Assembly: GCA_018401965.1 (NCBI GenBank)
Contig: JAGYJU010000013.1
Span: 62,001-126,000, forward strand
Direction: 5' to 3'
Origin: Roseicyclus sp.
GTDB taxonomy: Bacteria > Pseudomonadota > Alphaproteobacteria > Rhodobacterales > Rhodobacteraceae
DNA length: 64,000 nt
The notes under the pieces are model-generated. The model was not told the origin of the DNA, did no database searches, and saw only the letters and a list, made by a program, of their open reading frames with translations. This document shows, one piece after another, positions 1 through 9,483 of this stretch. Numbering within the stretch: position 1 is the first letter of the stretch; each line of letters opens with the position of its first letter. Position numbers and translations under genes: made by a program.

Positions 1-417
1 CCGCAAAACTCGATCATCGGCGGCGCGACCCTGTGGGTTCTGGCCGGTGGCACCGCGGAAGAAGAGGCCGGCGTTGCCGCGTTCTTCAACTTCCTTTCCT
101 CGCCCGAGGTGCAGGCGCAGTGGCACCAGGATACCGGCTACCTGCCGATCACCCAGGCAGCCTATGAGCTGAGCGAAGCCCAGGGCTATTACGCCGCCAA
201 CCCCGGCGCCGACGTGTCCATCAACCAGATGAACCTGAACCCGCCGACCGAGAATTCGCGCGGCCTGCGGTTTGGCAACTACGTGCAGATCCGCACCATC
301 ATCGACGAAGAATTCCAGCGCCTGCTGGCCGGCGAAGTCGATGCTCAGGGCGCGCTGGATGCGGTCGTGGAACGCGGCAACACGCTGATCCGCGATTTCG
401 AAGACGCCAACGGCTGA
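1..417 (+). CDS. ugpB: Glycerol-3-phosphate ABC transporter, periplasmic binding protein UgpB (C-terminal part)
   Basis: The reading frame is open from the first base, so only about the last 138 residues are present. They match the C-terminal lobe of the extracellular solute-binding family 1 proteins, with the segment ATLWVLAGG, then FFNFLSSPEVQAQWHQDTGY, which is typical of UgpB. The protein would capture sn-glycerol-3-phosphate or glycerophosphodiesters in the periplasm and deliver them to the UgpAE permease encoded just downstream. Identity rests mainly on the gene order with ugpA, ugpE and ugpC. A related sugar-phosphate substrate cannot be excluded from the fragment alone. Confidence 0.88.
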   Translation, partial: PQNSIIGGATLWVLAGGTAEEEAGVAAFFNFLSSPEVQAQWHQDTGYLPITQAAYELSEAQGYYAANPGADVSINQMNLNPPTENSRGLRFGNYVQIRTIIDEEFQRLLAGEVDAQGALDAVVERGNTLIRDFEDANG

Positions 418-436
418 TCGCGATCACCTGACCATT

Positions 437-467
437 GGCCCGCGCCGCAGGTTTTGCGGCGCGGGCC
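437..467 (+). terminator. Strong hairpin between ugpB and ugpA
   Basis: A perfect 13-bp stem, GGCCCGCGCCGCA pairing with TGCGGCGCGGGCC, encloses a 5-base loop and is followed by TTT. It lies 20 bases after the ugpB stop and about 20 before ugpA. In binding-protein transport operons such hairpins commonly protect the upstream message and reduce readthrough, so the binding protein is made in excess over the membrane parts. The T tract is short, so partial rather than complete termination is the likely effect. Confidence 0.65.
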
Positions 468-486
468 TTTCCATCGCGGGGGCATG

Positions 487-1374
487 ATGCAGACCAAACG
501 CACGATTTTCGGCAACAAGGGTCTTCCCTACCTGTTGCTTGCGCCGCAGCTGATCATCACGGGCATCTTTTTCCTCTGGCCAGCAGGCCAGGCGGTCTAC
601 ATGTCGTTCCTGCGCGAAGACGCTTTTGGCATGTCCTCCACCTTCGTGGGGTTGCGCAATTACACGCGGCTTCTGGACAATGCCGAATACCTCGACTCGG
701 TCAAGGTGACGCTCGTGTTCTCGGTGGCGACGGTGGTCCTGGCCTTGGGCCTGTCGCTGGTGCTGGCACTGGCCGTCGACCGGATGATCCGCAGCGCGCG
801 GGGCTATACCACGCTGTTGGTCTGGCCCTATGCGGTCGCCCCCGCCGTGGCCGGCATCTTGTGGTGGTTCATCTTCAACCCGACCATCGGCATCATGCCC
901 TATGTGCTGGAAAACCTGTTCGGCTACGACTGGAACCATTCGCTCGACCCCGACGACGCCATGACGCTCGTGGTCATCGCCTCGGCCTGGAAACAGATCA
1001 GCTATAATTTCCTGTTCTTCGTGGCGGGCCTGCAATCCATTCCAACATCCTTGCGCGAAGCCGCCGCCATCGACGGCGCGGGCCCGTTCAAACGGTTCTG
1101 GACCATCACCTTGCCGCTGTTGTCGCCCACCACGTTTTTCCTGTTGGTGGTCAACGTGGTCTATACCCTGTTCGAAACCTTCGCGGTGATCGACGCCACC
1201 ACCGAGGGCGGCCCGGCGCAGGCCACCAACATCCTGGTCTACAAGGTGTTCCAGGATGGCTATGTCGGGCTGAATTTCGGATCATCCTCGGCGCAGTCGG
1301 TGATCCTGATGGGGCTTGTCGTGGTCTTGACCTTCATCCAGTTCCGCTTTGTGGAACGGCGCGTGACCTACTGA
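487..1374 (+). CDS. ugpA: Glycerol-3-phosphate ABC transporter permease UgpA
   Basis: Encodes a 295-residue inner-membrane permease of the binding-protein-dependent sugar family. The N terminus (MQTKRTIFG, then [10 protein letters not shown]) closely follows the E. coli UgpA pattern, with six predicted membrane segments. The EAA cytoplasmic loop, which docks on the ATPase, is visible as [20 protein letters not shown] at about residues 195-214. The ATG at 487 is preferred over the in-frame ATG at 484 because the GGGGG at 478-482 is better spaced, although either is possible. It pairs with UgpE to form the translocation channel. Confidence 0.92.
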   Translation: MQTKRTIFGNKGLPYLLLAPQLIITGIFFLWPAGQAVYMSFLREDAFGMSSTFVGLRNYTRLLDNAEYLDSVKVTLVFSVATVVLALGLSLVLALAVDRMIRSARGYTTLLVWPYAVAPAVAGILWWFIFNPTIGIMPYVLENLFGYDWNHSLDPDDAMTLVVIASAWKQISYNFLFFVAGLQSIPTSLREAAAIDGAGPFKRFWTITLPLLSPTTFFLLVVNVVYTLFETFAVIDATTEGGPAQATNILVYKVFQDGYVGLNFGSSSAQSVILMGLVVVLTFIQFRFVERRVTY

Positions 1375-1387
1375 GGGGGCCGGGACC

Positions 1388-2236
1388 ATGGTCGAAAATC
1401 AACGCTGGCTCGATTACCTGGCCCATGCCGTCCTGATCCTGGGCGTGCTGCTCGTGGCCTTTCCGGTCTATGTGGCGATCATTGCCTCGACGCATGAGCC
1501 GGGTGCCTTTGTCACCGGCACGATCCCGCTTTTGCCGGGGGCCAATACGCTCGACAGCTACGCGGGCGTTTTCGCGGGCGGTGTCGCCTCGCAGATGTCG
1601 GTGCCGATCGGCGTCATGCTGGCCAATTCGATGATCATGGCGCTGGCCATCGCCTTTGGCAAAATCGTGATCTCGATCCTGTCGGCCTTTGCCATCGTCT
1701 ATTTCCGCTTTCCGTTCCGGGTGCTGGCCTTCTGGATGATCTTCATCACGCTGATGTTGCCGGTAGAGGTACGGATCGTTCCCACCTTCGAGGTGATCGC
1801 GAACCTCAACCTGTTGAACAGCTATGCCGGCCTGACCGTCCCGCTGATGGCGTCGGCCACTGCGACCTTCCTGTTCCGGCAGGTGTTCCTGACCATGCCC
1901 GACGAATTGATGGAAGCGGCGCGGATCGACGGGGCGGGGCCGATGAAATTCTTCCGCGACATCCTGTTGCCGATGTCGCAGACCAATATCGCGGCGCTGT
2001 TCGTGATCTTGTTCATCTACGGCTGGAACCAATACCTCTGGCCGATCCTCGTGACGACCGATGACAGCTATCAAACCATCGTCGCGGGCATCAAGCGGAT
2101 GTCGGACGTGGTCGATAGCGAACCCCTGTGGAACTACATCATGGCGGTGACCGTGCTGGCCATGGTGCCGCCGGTGGCGGTTGTCATCTTCATGCAGCGG
2201 CTCTTTGTGAAGGGCCTCGTGGACAGCGAGAAATAA
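1388..2236 (+). CDS. ugpE: Glycerol-3-phosphate ABC transporter permease UgpE
   Basis: A 282-residue integral membrane protein, the second permease subunit of the Ugp importer. It opens with a membrane segment after [20 protein letters not shown] and carries the EAA loop [20 protein letters not shown] at about residues 175-194, which contacts UgpC. It starts 13 bases after the ugpA stop and ends 2 bases before ugpC, so the three genes are one transcription unit. Length and hydrophobic profile fit the family. Confidence 0.93.
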   Translation: MVENQRWLDYLAHAVLILGVLLVAFPVYVAIIASTHEPGAFVTGTIPLLPGANTLDSYAGVFAGGVASQMSVPIGVMLANSMIMALAIAFGKIVISILSAFAIVYFRFPFRVLAFWMIFITLMLPVEVRIVPTFEVIANLNLLNSYAGLTVPLMASATATFLFRQVFLTMPDELMEAARIDGAGPMKFFRDILLPMSQTNIAALFVILFIYGWNQYLWPILVTTDDSYQTIVAGIKRMSDVVDSEPLWNYIMAVTVLAMVPPVAVVIFMQRLFVKGLVDSEK

Positions 2237-2238
2237 CC

Positions 2239-3300
2239 ATGGCCGAGCTGAAACTGAAAAACGTGGGCAAGACCTATGCAGGCGGCGTCAGCGCCGTGAC
2301 CGGCGCATCGGTCGAGGTGGCCGATGGCGAATTCATCGTGCTGGTCGGCCCGTCGGGCTGTGGCAAATCCACAATCCTGCGGATGATCGCGGGGCTGGAA
2401 ACCATCACCGAGGGCGAGGTGGAAATCGACGGCCGCGTGGTCAACACGCTGGAACCGGCGGAACGCGACATTGCCATGGTGTTCCAGAACTACGCGCTCT
2501 ACCCCCACATGTCCGTGCGCAAGAACATGGAATACGGGCTGAAGAACAAGGGCACGCCGCGCCCTGAAATCGACCGCCGGATCGCGGCGGCGGCGGCGAT
2601 CTTGCAGATCGAACCCTATCTCGATCGCAAACCGCGCGCCTTGTCGGGGGGCCAGCGCCAGCGGGTCGCCATGGGGCGCGCCATCGTGCGCGAACCTGCC
2701 GTGTTCCTGTTCGACGAACCATTGTCGAACCTCGATGCCAAGCTGCGCACGCAACTGCGTGCCGAACTGAAAGACCTGCACCGCCGCCTTGGCGCGACCT
2801 TTGTCTTCGTCACCCATGACCAGGTCGAAGCGATGAGCCTGGCGGACCGGATCGTCATCATGTCCGACGGCAAGATCGAACAGATCGGCACGCCGATGGA
2901 CCTGTATGAAAACCCCGCCAGCCGCTTTGTCGCGGAATTCATCGGCGCGCCGCCGATGAATGTCTTCGACATCGCGACACCTGCGGGCCAGGCGATTGCC
3001 GCCCTTGCGGGGCGCGCACCGCAGGGCGCGGGCGCGGTGGGCCTGCGCCCCGAACAGATCCGGATCGGGCGCGACGGGATCGCGGCCGAGGTCAAGCTGG
3101 TCGAAGCCCTGGGGGCCGAAACGCTGGTCCACCTGGCGATCGGCGACGACCGGCTGATCTTGCGCGATGGCCATGCCAGCAGGCTCAAGCCCACGCAAAC
3201 CCTGCAGATCACCGGCGATGCGGAAGCGGTGCATTTCTTTGACCCGGCAGGTCGGTCGATGGCGCGAGGCCCGCAAGCGGCGCTCAGCCTGGTGGAATGA
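2239..3300 (+). CDS. ugpC: Glycerol-3-phosphate ABC transporter ATP-binding protein UgpC
   Basis: The 353-residue ATPase that powers Ugp import. It has Walker [10 protein letters not shown] at about residues 38-46, the ABC signature LSGGQRQR, Walker B followed by [12 protein letters not shown], and a switch histidine in VTHDQ, then a C-terminal MalK-like regulatory (TOBE) region from about residue 235. The ATG at 2239 gives the normal MAELKLKNV start; a longer frame begins inside ugpE and is not credible. The stop codon abuts the stop of the converging SulP gene with no gap. UgpC family proteins can serve more than one carbohydrate importer. Confidence 0.93.
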   Translation: MAELKLKNVGKTYAGGVSAVTGASVEVADGEFIVLVGPSGCGKSTILRMIAGLETITEGEVEIDGRVVNTLEPAERDIAMVFQNYALYPHMSVRKNMEYGLKNKGTPRPEIDRRIAAAAAILQIEPYLDRKPRALSGGQRQRVAMGRAIVREPAVFLFDEPLSNLDAKLRTQLRAELKDLHRRLGATFVFVTHDQVEAMSLADRIVIMSDGKIEQIGTPMDLYENPASRFVAEFIGAPPMNVFDIATPAGQAIAALAGRAPQGAGAVGLRPEQIRIGRDGIAAEVKLVEALGAETLVHLAIGDDRLILRDGHASRLKPTQTLQITGDAEAVHFFDPAGRSMARGPQAALSLVE

Positions 3301-5040
3301 TCATTCCGCAACCTTGACGGGTGGCGGCGCCTGATGCAGCGCCAACCAGGCATCATATTGCGACAAGAACACCTTGCCCGACAGATCGTCGAGGAAATGG
3401 GTCCTTTTCAACCGGTCGGTGACCGGCCCCTTCACCTCGGACAGGTGCAGGGTGATCCCCATGTCGCGCAGGCGGTGGTTCAGCGCCTCAAGCGCCTCCA
3501 GCGCGGAAAAATCGATCACGTTCACGGCCGAACACATCAGCACCACATGCCGGATCGGGCTGGCGCTGCCGACGCGGTCCAGCACGTAATCCTCCAGAAA
3601 GCGGGCATTGGGGAAATACAGGCTTTCGTCGATGCGGATGGTCAGGATCGCCGAGTCGGTTTCCACGTCATGGCGGTGGATGTTGCGGAAATGCTGGGTG
3701 CCTGGCACCAGCCCCACCTCGGCCACATGCGGCTTGGACGTCTTGTAGAGATGCAGCAGGATCGACAGGATCACCCCCGCCGACACGCCGGTTTCCACCC
3801 CGAAGCCGAGGGTCAAAAGGATCGTCGCGGTCACGGCGGCGAAATCGGCCTTGGAATAGCCCCAGCTTGTCTTGAGGATCGAGAAATCCACCAGCGACAG
3901 GACCGCGACGATGATCGTGGCGGCCAGCGTTGCCGTGGGCAGGAAAAAGATCAGCGGCGTCAGCGCCAGCGCCGCGATGGCCAGGCCCACGGCGGTATAG
4001 GCGCCCGCCGCCGGTGTTTCGGCGCCCGCGTCGTAGTTCACCACCGACCGCGCGAACCCGCCCGTGACAGGGTAGCCGCCGGTGAAGCCCGCGCCGAGGT
4101 TGGCCGCGCCCAGCCCGATCAGTTCCTGGTTGGGATCGATGCGCTGGCGTTTCTTGGCGGCCAAGGTCTGCGCCACGGAAATGCTTTCGACAAAGCCGAT
4201 GACCGAGATCAACAGCGCCGGTACGAAGAGCGCGGTCAAGAGATCGAAATCCAGGCTCGGCAAAGTCAGCGGCGGCAAGGATTGCGGCACCGCCCCCACG
4301 ATCGACACGCCCCGGTCCGACAGGCCCAGCGCCCAGACCGCCAGCGTGGTCACCACGACGGCGGCGACCGGCCCGGCCTTTTGCGCGATCTCGGCCAGTT
4401 TCGGGCGCATCCCCCTGGCGATCAGCAGCCGCTTCAACCCCTTGCGGACCCAGAACAAAAAGCCCGTGGCGCTGACCCCGATGACCAGCGTGATCGGGTT
4501 CACATCGCCCAAGTGCGCCACCAGCGACCCGATGATTTCCGGCAAGGTATGCCCGCCCGCCGAAATGCCCAGGATATGCTTGAGCTGGCTGGCCGCGATC
4601 AGGATGCCGCTTGCGGTGATGAAGCCCGCGATCACCGGATGGCTGAGGAAATTGGCCAGAAAGCCCAGCTTCAACAGGCCCATGCCCAACAAGATCGCCC
4701 CCGACATCGCCGCCAGCGTCAGGGCCGCGACGGCGTAGCCGACCGTGCCCAGTTCGGCCACCTGCCCCACGGCAGCAGCCGTCATCAGCGACACCACCGC
4801 GACCGGGCCGACCGCCAGCGCGCGGCTTGTGCCGAATATCGCGTAGAGGATGATCGGCAGGATCGAGGCGTAAAGCCCTGCCTCGGGCGGCAGGCCCGCC
4901 AGCATCGCATAGGCCAGCGATTGCGGGATCAGCATGATGGTGACGATCACCGCCGCCATCAGGTCGTTTTGCAGGGCCTCGCGGCCATAGCTGCGGCCCC
5001 AGTCAAGGACGGGAACATATTTGCGAAGGGTCTGGAACAT
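3301..5040 (-). CDS. SulP-family anion permease with C-terminal STAS domain
   Basis: A 579-residue SulP (SLC26-type) transporter. The N terminus has the family hallmark IPQSLAYAMLAGLPPEAGLY followed by GTSRALAVGP, with 10-12 membrane segments to about residue 430. A STAS domain follows (ILTIRIDESLYFPNARFLED, then VNVIDFSALEALEALNHRL). It is the last gene of a run that starts with pmpA, and the preceding genes oxidise sulfide and persulfide. Moving sulfate, sulfite or bicarbonate is therefore the likely task; direction and ion cannot be read from the sequence. The 57 bases upstream hold two GC-rich hairpins that could set its expression below the rest. Confidence 0.88.
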   Translation of the reverse strand: MFQTLRKYVPVLDWGRSYGREALQNDLMAAVIVTIMLIPQSLAYAMLAGLPPEAGLYASILPIILYAIFGTSRALAVGPVAVVSLMTAAAVGQVAELGTVGYAVAALTLAAMSGAILLGMGLLKLGFLANFLSHPVIAGFITASGILIAASQLKHILGISAGGHTLPEIIGSLVAHLGDVNPITLVIGVSATGFLFWVRKGLKRLLIARGMRPKLAEIAQKAGPVAAVVVTTLAVWALGLSDRGVSIVGAVPQSLPPLTLPSLDFDLLTALFVPALLISVIGFVESISVAQTLAAKKRQRIDPNQELIGLGAANLGAGFTGGYPVTGGFARSVVNYDAGAETPAAGAYTAVGLAIAALALTPLIFFLPTATLAATIIVAVLSLVDFSILKTSWGYSKADFAAVTATILLTLGFGVETGVSAGVILSILLHLYKTSKPHVAEVGLVPGTQHFRNIHRHDVETDSAILTIRIDESLYFPNARFLEDYVLDRVGSASPIRHVVLMCSAVNVIDFSALEALEALNHRLRDMGITLHLSEVKGPVTDRLKRTHFLDDLSGKVFLSQYDAWLALHQAPPPVKVAE

Positions 5041-5097
5041 GGGGCCGGTCTTTTCAAAATTCTGGGCGGGGCGCGCAGGCGCCCCCCTTGGGGGGTA

Positions 5098-6771
5098 TCA
5101 GCGGACGGTGACCTTTTCGGGCTTTACCATCCATTCCTTGCCGCGCAGCATCGCCTTCCAGTAAAACGGCGGCAGGATCTGTTCCTTGAGAAACCAGGCC
5201 GCGCGCGTCGGCTTGGTGCCATCGATCAACCAGCGCGGAAAGCTGGGCAGAAGCGCCCCGCCATAGCCGAATTCCGCCAGGACGATCTTGCCGCGTTCCA
5301 CCGTCAGCGGGCAGGATCCGTAGCCATTGTAGATCGCGGTCGGCGCGCGCCCCTCGATGTCATCGGTGACGTTCTGCGCCACGATGGGGGCCTGCATCCG
5401 CGCGGCGGCGGCGGTCTTGGCATTGGGCGCGTTCATCACGTCGCCAAGCGACCAAATGTTTTCATAGGTCTTGTGGCGCAGCGTGGCCTGATCGACATCG
5501 ACCCAGCCCGCCGCATCCGCCAAAGGCGACACGCGGATGAAATCGGGCGCGACCTGGGGCGGCACGACATGCAGCATGTCGAACTCCGTCTCGACGGTGC
5601 GGGGCGACTGATCCGGTTCCTTGACCTCGAACCAGGCCTTTTTCGCCGGGCCATCGACGGCCACGAGGGTGTGAAAGAAATTCAGATCGGCCTTGTAGCG
5701 GTTCATGTAGCCTTGCAGCGCCGGGACGTAATCCTTGACGCCGAACAACACGCCGCCCGCATTCATGAACTGGATGTCGATATCCTTGAGAACCCCGGTG
5801 CGGAACCAGTGGTCGCCCGACAGGTACAGCGCCTTTTGCGGCGCGCCGGCGCATTTGATCGGCATCGGCGGCTGGGTGAACACCGCGCGGCCCCGTTTCA
5901 TGCCCTTGACCAAATCCCAGGTGTAGGGCGCCAGGTCATAGCGGTAATTCGAGGTGACGCCGTTTTGCCCCAGCGTTTCCACCAACCCGTCGATCTTGGC
6001 CCAATCAAGCTTCAGCCCCGGGCAAACGATCAGGCGGCGGTATTTCACCACCCGGCAGCCATCCAAGATGACGGCATTGTTGGCCGGTTCAAACCCCGCC
6101 ACGGCGGATTTGATCCAATGCACCCCGGCGGGGATCAGGCTTCCCATGGTCTTGGCGGTGCTGGGCGCCTCGAAAATGCCCGCGCCGACCATGGTCCAGC
6201 CGGGTTGGTAGTAATGGATATCGGCGGGGTCGATCAGCGCGATGTCGAGCGACGGCTTGCGCGACTTGAGCGAGGCGGCAACAGAAATGCCCGCCGCGCC
6301 GGCACCCACGATCACCACGTCATACTGCGCATCGGCCCGGTCGGTGGGCGTCTTGCCGCCATTCACGATCCGGCGCACCACGCCGCCCATGTCATAGCCC
6401 GCCGCCTTGGTCGCGGCCAGGATATCGGCCACTGGCTTGTCGGTCGCCGCCGCCAGCGACCAGAGCGTCGCGGACCGCGTGCCGGTGCGGCAATAGGCCA
6501 GAACCGGGCCGGGCAATTCGGTCAGCATCCGGCCAAAGGCGGTCGCGTCTTCATCGCGCACCAGCCCCGCGGTGATCGGCAGATAGCGGGTTTCAAGCCC
6601 AAGCGCGCGGGCCGCGGTTTCGATTTCCTCGAAATTGGGCTGGTCCATGCCTTCGCCATCGGGGCGGTTGCAGATGATCGCCCGAAAGCCGTGATCGGCC
6701 ACGGATTGAAGATCGGCCACGGTGATCTGGGGGCTGACCGACAGGCCAGCGGTAATCGTTCTGGCGTCCAT
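5098..6771 (-). CDS. Fusion protein: DUF442 phosphatase-like domain plus sulfide:quinone oxidoreductase
   Basis: A 557-residue two-domain protein. Residues 1-125 are a DUF442 (beta-lactamase-hydrolase-like phosphatase) domain with the loop YCRTGTRSATLW containing Cys94. After a short linker, residues 150-557 are a type II sulfide:quinone reductase: an FAD-binding GAGAAG motif at about 157-162, a redox cysteine in PIKCAGAPQ and a second in GYGSCPLT. SQR oxidises sulfide to protein- or thiol-bound persulfide and passes electrons to ubiquinone at the inner membrane. The start at 6771 follows a clear AAAGGAGG site. The persulfide dioxygenase gene lies 79 bases upstream, so the product is passed to the next enzyme. 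DUF442 is more usually fused to the dioxygenase itself. Confidence 0.88.
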   Translation of the reverse strand: MDARTITAGLSVSPQITVADLQSVADHGFRAIICNRPDGEGMDQPNFEEIETAARALGLETRYLPITAGLVRDEDATAFGRMLTELPGPVLAYCRTGTRSATLWSLAAATDKPVADILAATKAAGYDMGGVVRRIVNGGKTPTDRADAQYDVVIVGAGAAGISVAASLKSRKPSLDIALIDPADIHYYQPGWTMVGAGIFEAPSTAKTMGSLIPAGVHWIKSAVAGFEPANNAVILDGCRVVKYRRLIVCPGLKLDWAKIDGLVETLGQNGVTSNYRYDLAPYTWDLVKGMKRGRAVFTQPPMPIKCAGAPQKALYLSGDHWFRTGVLKDIDIQFMNAGGVLFGVKDYVPALQGYMNRYKADLNFFHTLVAVDGPAKKAWFEVKEPDQSPRTVETEFDMLHVVPPQVAPDFIRVSPLADAAGWVDVDQATLRHKTYENIWSLGDVMNAPNAKTAAAARMQAPIVAQNVTDDIEGRAPTAIYNGYGSCPLTVERGKIVLAEFGYGGALLPSFPRWLIDGTKPTRAAWFLKEQILPPFYWKAMLRGKEWMVKPEKVTVR

Positions 6772-6850
6772 TGCGGCGCCTCCTTTGTGCAAAACAGCCA
6801 GTGGCGGGCCGGCGGGGTGCCCCGCCCTGCCCCCATCGCAGCCGCGTGTC

Positions 6851-7735
6851 TTACAGACCGTTGACCGGCACCTTGAGCATCGGGCGGCCATCCTTGTCGG
6901 TGGGGATGGCGCCTGCGCGCATGTTCACCTGCAAGGACGGGATGATCAGCTTGGGCATCGCCAGCTGCGCATCGCGTTCGGTGCGGAACTTGACGAAATC
7001 TTCCTTGGTCTTGCCCGCCCCCACGTGGATGTTATGGGCCTTTTCGTCGCCCACGGTGGTTTCCCACTGAATGTCGCGGCCATTGGGGCCGTAATCGTGG
7101 CACATGAACAGGCGCATGTCGTCGGGCAGCGCCAGGACCTTCTGGATGCTGTCATAGAGCGTCGCCGCATCGCCGCCGGGGAAATCGGCACGCGCCGATC
7201 CGCCATCGGGCATGAACAGCGTATCACCCACAAAGGCCGCATCGCCCATCACATGCACCATGCAGGCGGGCGTATGGCCGGGCGTGTAGATCGCGACGGC
7301 GGGCATGTTGCCGATCATGTAGGTGTCGCCATCCTCGAACAGCGCGTCGAACTGCGACCCGTCCCGCTGAAATTCGGTGCCTTCGTTGAAGACCTTGCCG
7401 AATGTGTCTTGGACCACCATGATTTTCGACCCGATGCCGATCTTGCCCCCCAGCTTGTCCTGGATATAGGGCGCGGCCGACAGGTGGTCGGCGTGGACAT
7501 GGGTTTCGATGATCCACTCCAGCGTCAGCCCCTGGGTTTCAATCTGGCGGATCAGCTCATCGGCATGGCCATAGGTGATGCGGCCGGACGCGTAATCGAT
7601 GTCCATCACGCTGTCGATAATGGCACAGCTATTCGATGTCGGGTCTTTCACGATGTAGCTGATGGTGTTCGTGGCCTCGTCGAAAAAGGCCTGAACCTCG
7701 GGGTGAATATCCATGGTAACGGGATAATCGATCAT
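6851..7735 (-). CDS. Persulfide dioxygenase, ETHE1/Blh-type MBL-fold protein
   Basis: A 294-residue metallo-beta-lactamase-fold protein. The iron-binding motif THVHADHLSAA lies near residue 79, followed by TPGHTPACMVHV, GDTLFMPDGGSARADFPGGD and LFMCHDYGPNG, all typical of ETHE1 and Blh dioxygenases. These enzymes oxidise glutathione persulfide to sulfite with O2. The gene lacks the DUF442 domain found on many Blh proteins; that domain is instead fused to SQR in the next gene. A good AGGAGG ribosome site precedes the ATG. The function fits removal of the sulfane sulfur produced by SQR. Confidence 0.88.
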   Translation of the reverse strand: MIDYPVTMDIHPEVQAFFDEATNTISYIVKDPTSNSCAIIDSVMDIDYASGRITYGHADELIRQIETQGLTLEWIIETHVHADHLSAAPYIQDKLGGKIGIGSKIMVVQDTFGKVFNEGTEFQRDGSQFDALFEDGDTYMIGNMPAVAIYTPGHTPACMVHVMGDAAFVGDTLFMPDGGSARADFPGGDAATLYDSIQKVLALPDDMRLFMCHDYGPNGRDIQWETTVGDEKAHNIHVGAGKTKEDFVKFRTERDAQLAMPKLIIPSLQVNMRAGAIPTDKDGRPMLKVPVNGL

Positions 7736-7756
7736 GATCTGATCCTCCTGGGATGG

Positions 7757-8191
7757 TTAGGCGGCCTGCGCCTTGGGGCGCGACAGCGATTGCAGGTGAC
7801 GCGCGGCAAAGATACCTATCAGCATGGCGCCGACAAAGGCGATCACGTCGATGCGGCCCGTGCCCAGCGCGGGCAGCGCACCACCGGGGCAAAAGCCCGC
7901 GATGCCCCAGCCGATGCCGAAGACAGCAGAGCCGCCGATCAGCCGCGCATCAAGATTGCGCGCAGTGGGCAGCATGAACTTGCCCTCGAACAGGGGACGG
8001 CTGCGCCCGAACACGAGGCGGTAGCCGATCGCGGTGGTGATCAGCGCGCCGCCCATGACGAAGGCGAGACTGGGGTCCCATGTGCCCGCCACGTCGAAAA
8101 AGTTGATGACTTTGGCGGGGTTGGCCATGCCCGACACGACGATGCCGGTGCCGAAGATCACGCCGACAAGATAGATGATGATGAAACGCAT
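7757..8191 (-). CDS. pmpB: YeeE/YedE-family sulfur transport half-protein PmpB
   Basis: A 144-residue membrane protein with four hydrophobic segments. The segment [19 protein letters not shown] at about residues 95-113 carries the conserved cysteine-bearing loop of YeeE/YedE half proteins. Members of this family conduct thiosulfate or other sulfur-containing ions; the two-gene PmpAB pair is known from Rhodobacterales and Pseudomonas. It begins 3 bases after pmpA and must function with it. Its place ahead of the sulfide-oxidising enzymes suggests it brings sulfur compounds to them, or removes them. Confidence 0.85.
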   Translation of the reverse strand: MRFIIIYLVGVIFGTGIVVSGMANPAKVINFFDVAGTWDPSLAFVMGGALITTAIGYRLVFGRSRPLFEGKFMLPTARNLDARLIGGSAVFGIGWGIAGFCPGGALPALGTGRIDVIAFVGAMLIGIFAARHLQSLSRPKAQAA

Positions 8192-8194
8192 GGG

Positions 8195-8629
8195 TCAGGC
8201 TCCGATCACGTGGCGCACGACGAACACGGTCGCGGCGGTTGTCGCCATGAAGGTCAGGGTGGCGGCGATGGACCGGGGCGAAAACCGCGCCATGCCGCAC
8301 ACGCCATGCCCCGATGTGCAGCCCGACCCGTAGGTCACGCCGACGCCCACGATGCCGCCGCCGATCAGCAGCATCGGCATCGAGGCGGGAACCGTGATCT
8401 CGGGCATGCCGCCCGTGATCAGCCAGAACACGGCGGGGCCGGTGACCATGCCCAGCAACAGCGCCACGCGCCACGAAAAATCCGCCGTGGAGGCCGGGGC
8501 AAAAATGCCGGTCAGAACACCGGTCGCGCCCATCACGCGGCCCACGATCAGCATCAAGAGCACGGCTGACAGCCCGATCAGCACACCGCCGCCCAGCGAT
8601 TGCCAAGGGGTGAATACGGTTTCGATCAT
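8195..8629 (-). CDS. pmpA: YeeE/YedE-family sulfur transport half-protein PmpA
   Basis: A 144-residue membrane protein, the partner of PmpB. The motif [19 protein letters not shown] at about residues 104-122 is the other half of the conserved YeeE pore, with two cysteines. It is the first structural gene of the sulfide operon, 182 bases after the Crp/Fnr-type regulator, and the intergenic region holds a palindromic site. Start chosen at the ATG that gives MIETVFTPW; a weak purine-rich stretch precedes it. Role in moving thiosulfate or persulfide sulfur is inferred from the family and from its neighbours. Confidence 0.85.
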   Translation of the reverse strand: MIETVFTPWQSLGGGVLIGLSAVLLMLIVGRVMGATGVLTGIFAPASTADFSWRVALLLGMVTGPAVFWLITGGMPEITVPASMPMLLIGGGIVGVGVTYGSGCTSGHGVCGMARFSPRSIAATLTFMATTAATVFVVRHVIGA

Positions 8630-8751
8630 GTCCTGTCTCCCATGGGGTACCCTGCGGCGAATCGCACGCGCAGCTCAATGATTATGGCCATTTGAACGGT
8701 TCTCCTTCCTGTTCGCAGCCCGATGCATAGGGCATCGCGCCCGGCACTTCG

Positions 8752-8764
8752 GTGACCTAGTCAC
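8752..8764. promoter_or_regulatory. Palindromic operator candidate upstream of pmpA
   Basis: GTGAC-CTA-GTCAC is a perfect 5-bp inverted repeat with a 3-base centre. It resembles Crp/Fnr family half-sites (TGTGA/TCACA) but with a shorter centre. It lies between the Crp/Fnr-type regulator gene and pmpA, about 120 bases before the pmpA start. A possible -10 box for the operon reads CATAAT on the minus strand (8681-8686). That places the site roughly 80 bases upstream of the likely transcription start. Confidence 0.45.
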
Positions 8765-8811
8765 ACAAGCGCCCGGAAATCATGCCGCGTCGCACCGAAA
8801 GGGGGCTGGCG

Positions 8812-9483
8812 TCAGGTCTGCGCCAGCGCGCGCAACCCCTCGCAATTGAGGATTTCCACCGTACCGCGCGATTGCGCGATCCAGCCCCGGCGCTGGAATT
8901 CCGCCAATTGGCGCGAAATCACCTCGCGCGCGGTCCCAAGCTCGGCGGCGAGCTGGGCATGGGTGGCTTTCAGAACGCCGGTTTCGGCGCGTTCGATGAT
9001 CTTTTGCGCCAGCCGGATATCCATCCGCCGAAAGGCGATATCCTCGATCACGTGGAACAAGTCGGTCATCCGGCGCGAATAGGCGCGGAAGACGAAATTG
9101 CGAAATTCCTTCGACGAGGCGATCAGATCATCGAACACCGCGCGCGGGACGGCGGCGGCGACAATGTCGGTTTCGGCCACGCCCTCGGCGGCATAATCTT
9201 CATAGGCCAGCATACAGGCCGTGGTCAGCACACAGCTTTGCCCCGCCGTCACGCGATACAAAACCACCTCGCGTCCATTTTCCGCCAATTGCTGCACCCG
9301 TACCGTGCCCTGCAACAACAGCAACAGGTTGTCGGGCGACTTGCCCGGCGCAAAGATCGTCGTGCCCGCCGCCATCTTGATGACCTGGCTGCGCACGGTC
9401 AGGACATCGCGGATGCGCGGTTCCAGACTGCTCAACCCGTCGAAACGGTCGATCCAGCTGTGATCCGCGACGGTCATGGGCAT
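8812..9483 (-). CDS. Crp/Fnr-family transcriptional regulator of the sulfide operon (inferred)
   Basis: A 223-residue regulator: cyclic-nucleotide-binding-like beta barrel at about residues 20-125, dimerisation helix, and a C-terminal winged helix (HAQLAAELGTAREVISRQLA, about 169-188). It lacks the N-terminal cysteine cluster of Fnr. Two cysteines, Cys84 and Cys90, sit close together in the barrel, and a third lies near the C terminus. Such an arrangement could sense persulfide or redox state, but this is inference. It is transcribed in the same direction as, and just upstream of, pmpAB and the sulfide-oxidation genes, making it their probable regulator. Confidence 0.8.
   Translation of the reverse strand: MPMTVADHSWIDRFDGLSSLEPRIRDVLTVRSQVIKMAAGTTIFAPGKSPDNLLLLLQGTVRVQQLAENGREVVLYRVTAGQSCVLTTACMLAYEDYAAEGVAETDIVAAAVPRAVFDDLIASSKEFRNFVFRAYSRRMTDLFHVIEDIAFRRMDIRLAQKIIERAETGVLKATHAQLAAELGTAREVISRQLAEFQRRGWIAQSRGTVEILNCEGLRALAQT

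Noticed and set aside
3294-3307. Perfect 14-bp palindrome GGAATGATCATTCC
   Set aside because: It arises because two converging genes both end in GGAATGA with no space between them; no sign of regulation.
3334-6864. A 1176-codon open frame on the plus strand opposite SulP and SQR
   Set aside because: Its product is rich in Arg, His, Gln and Gly without any domain, as expected opposite GC-rich genes. The minus strand encodes recognisable proteins over the whole length.
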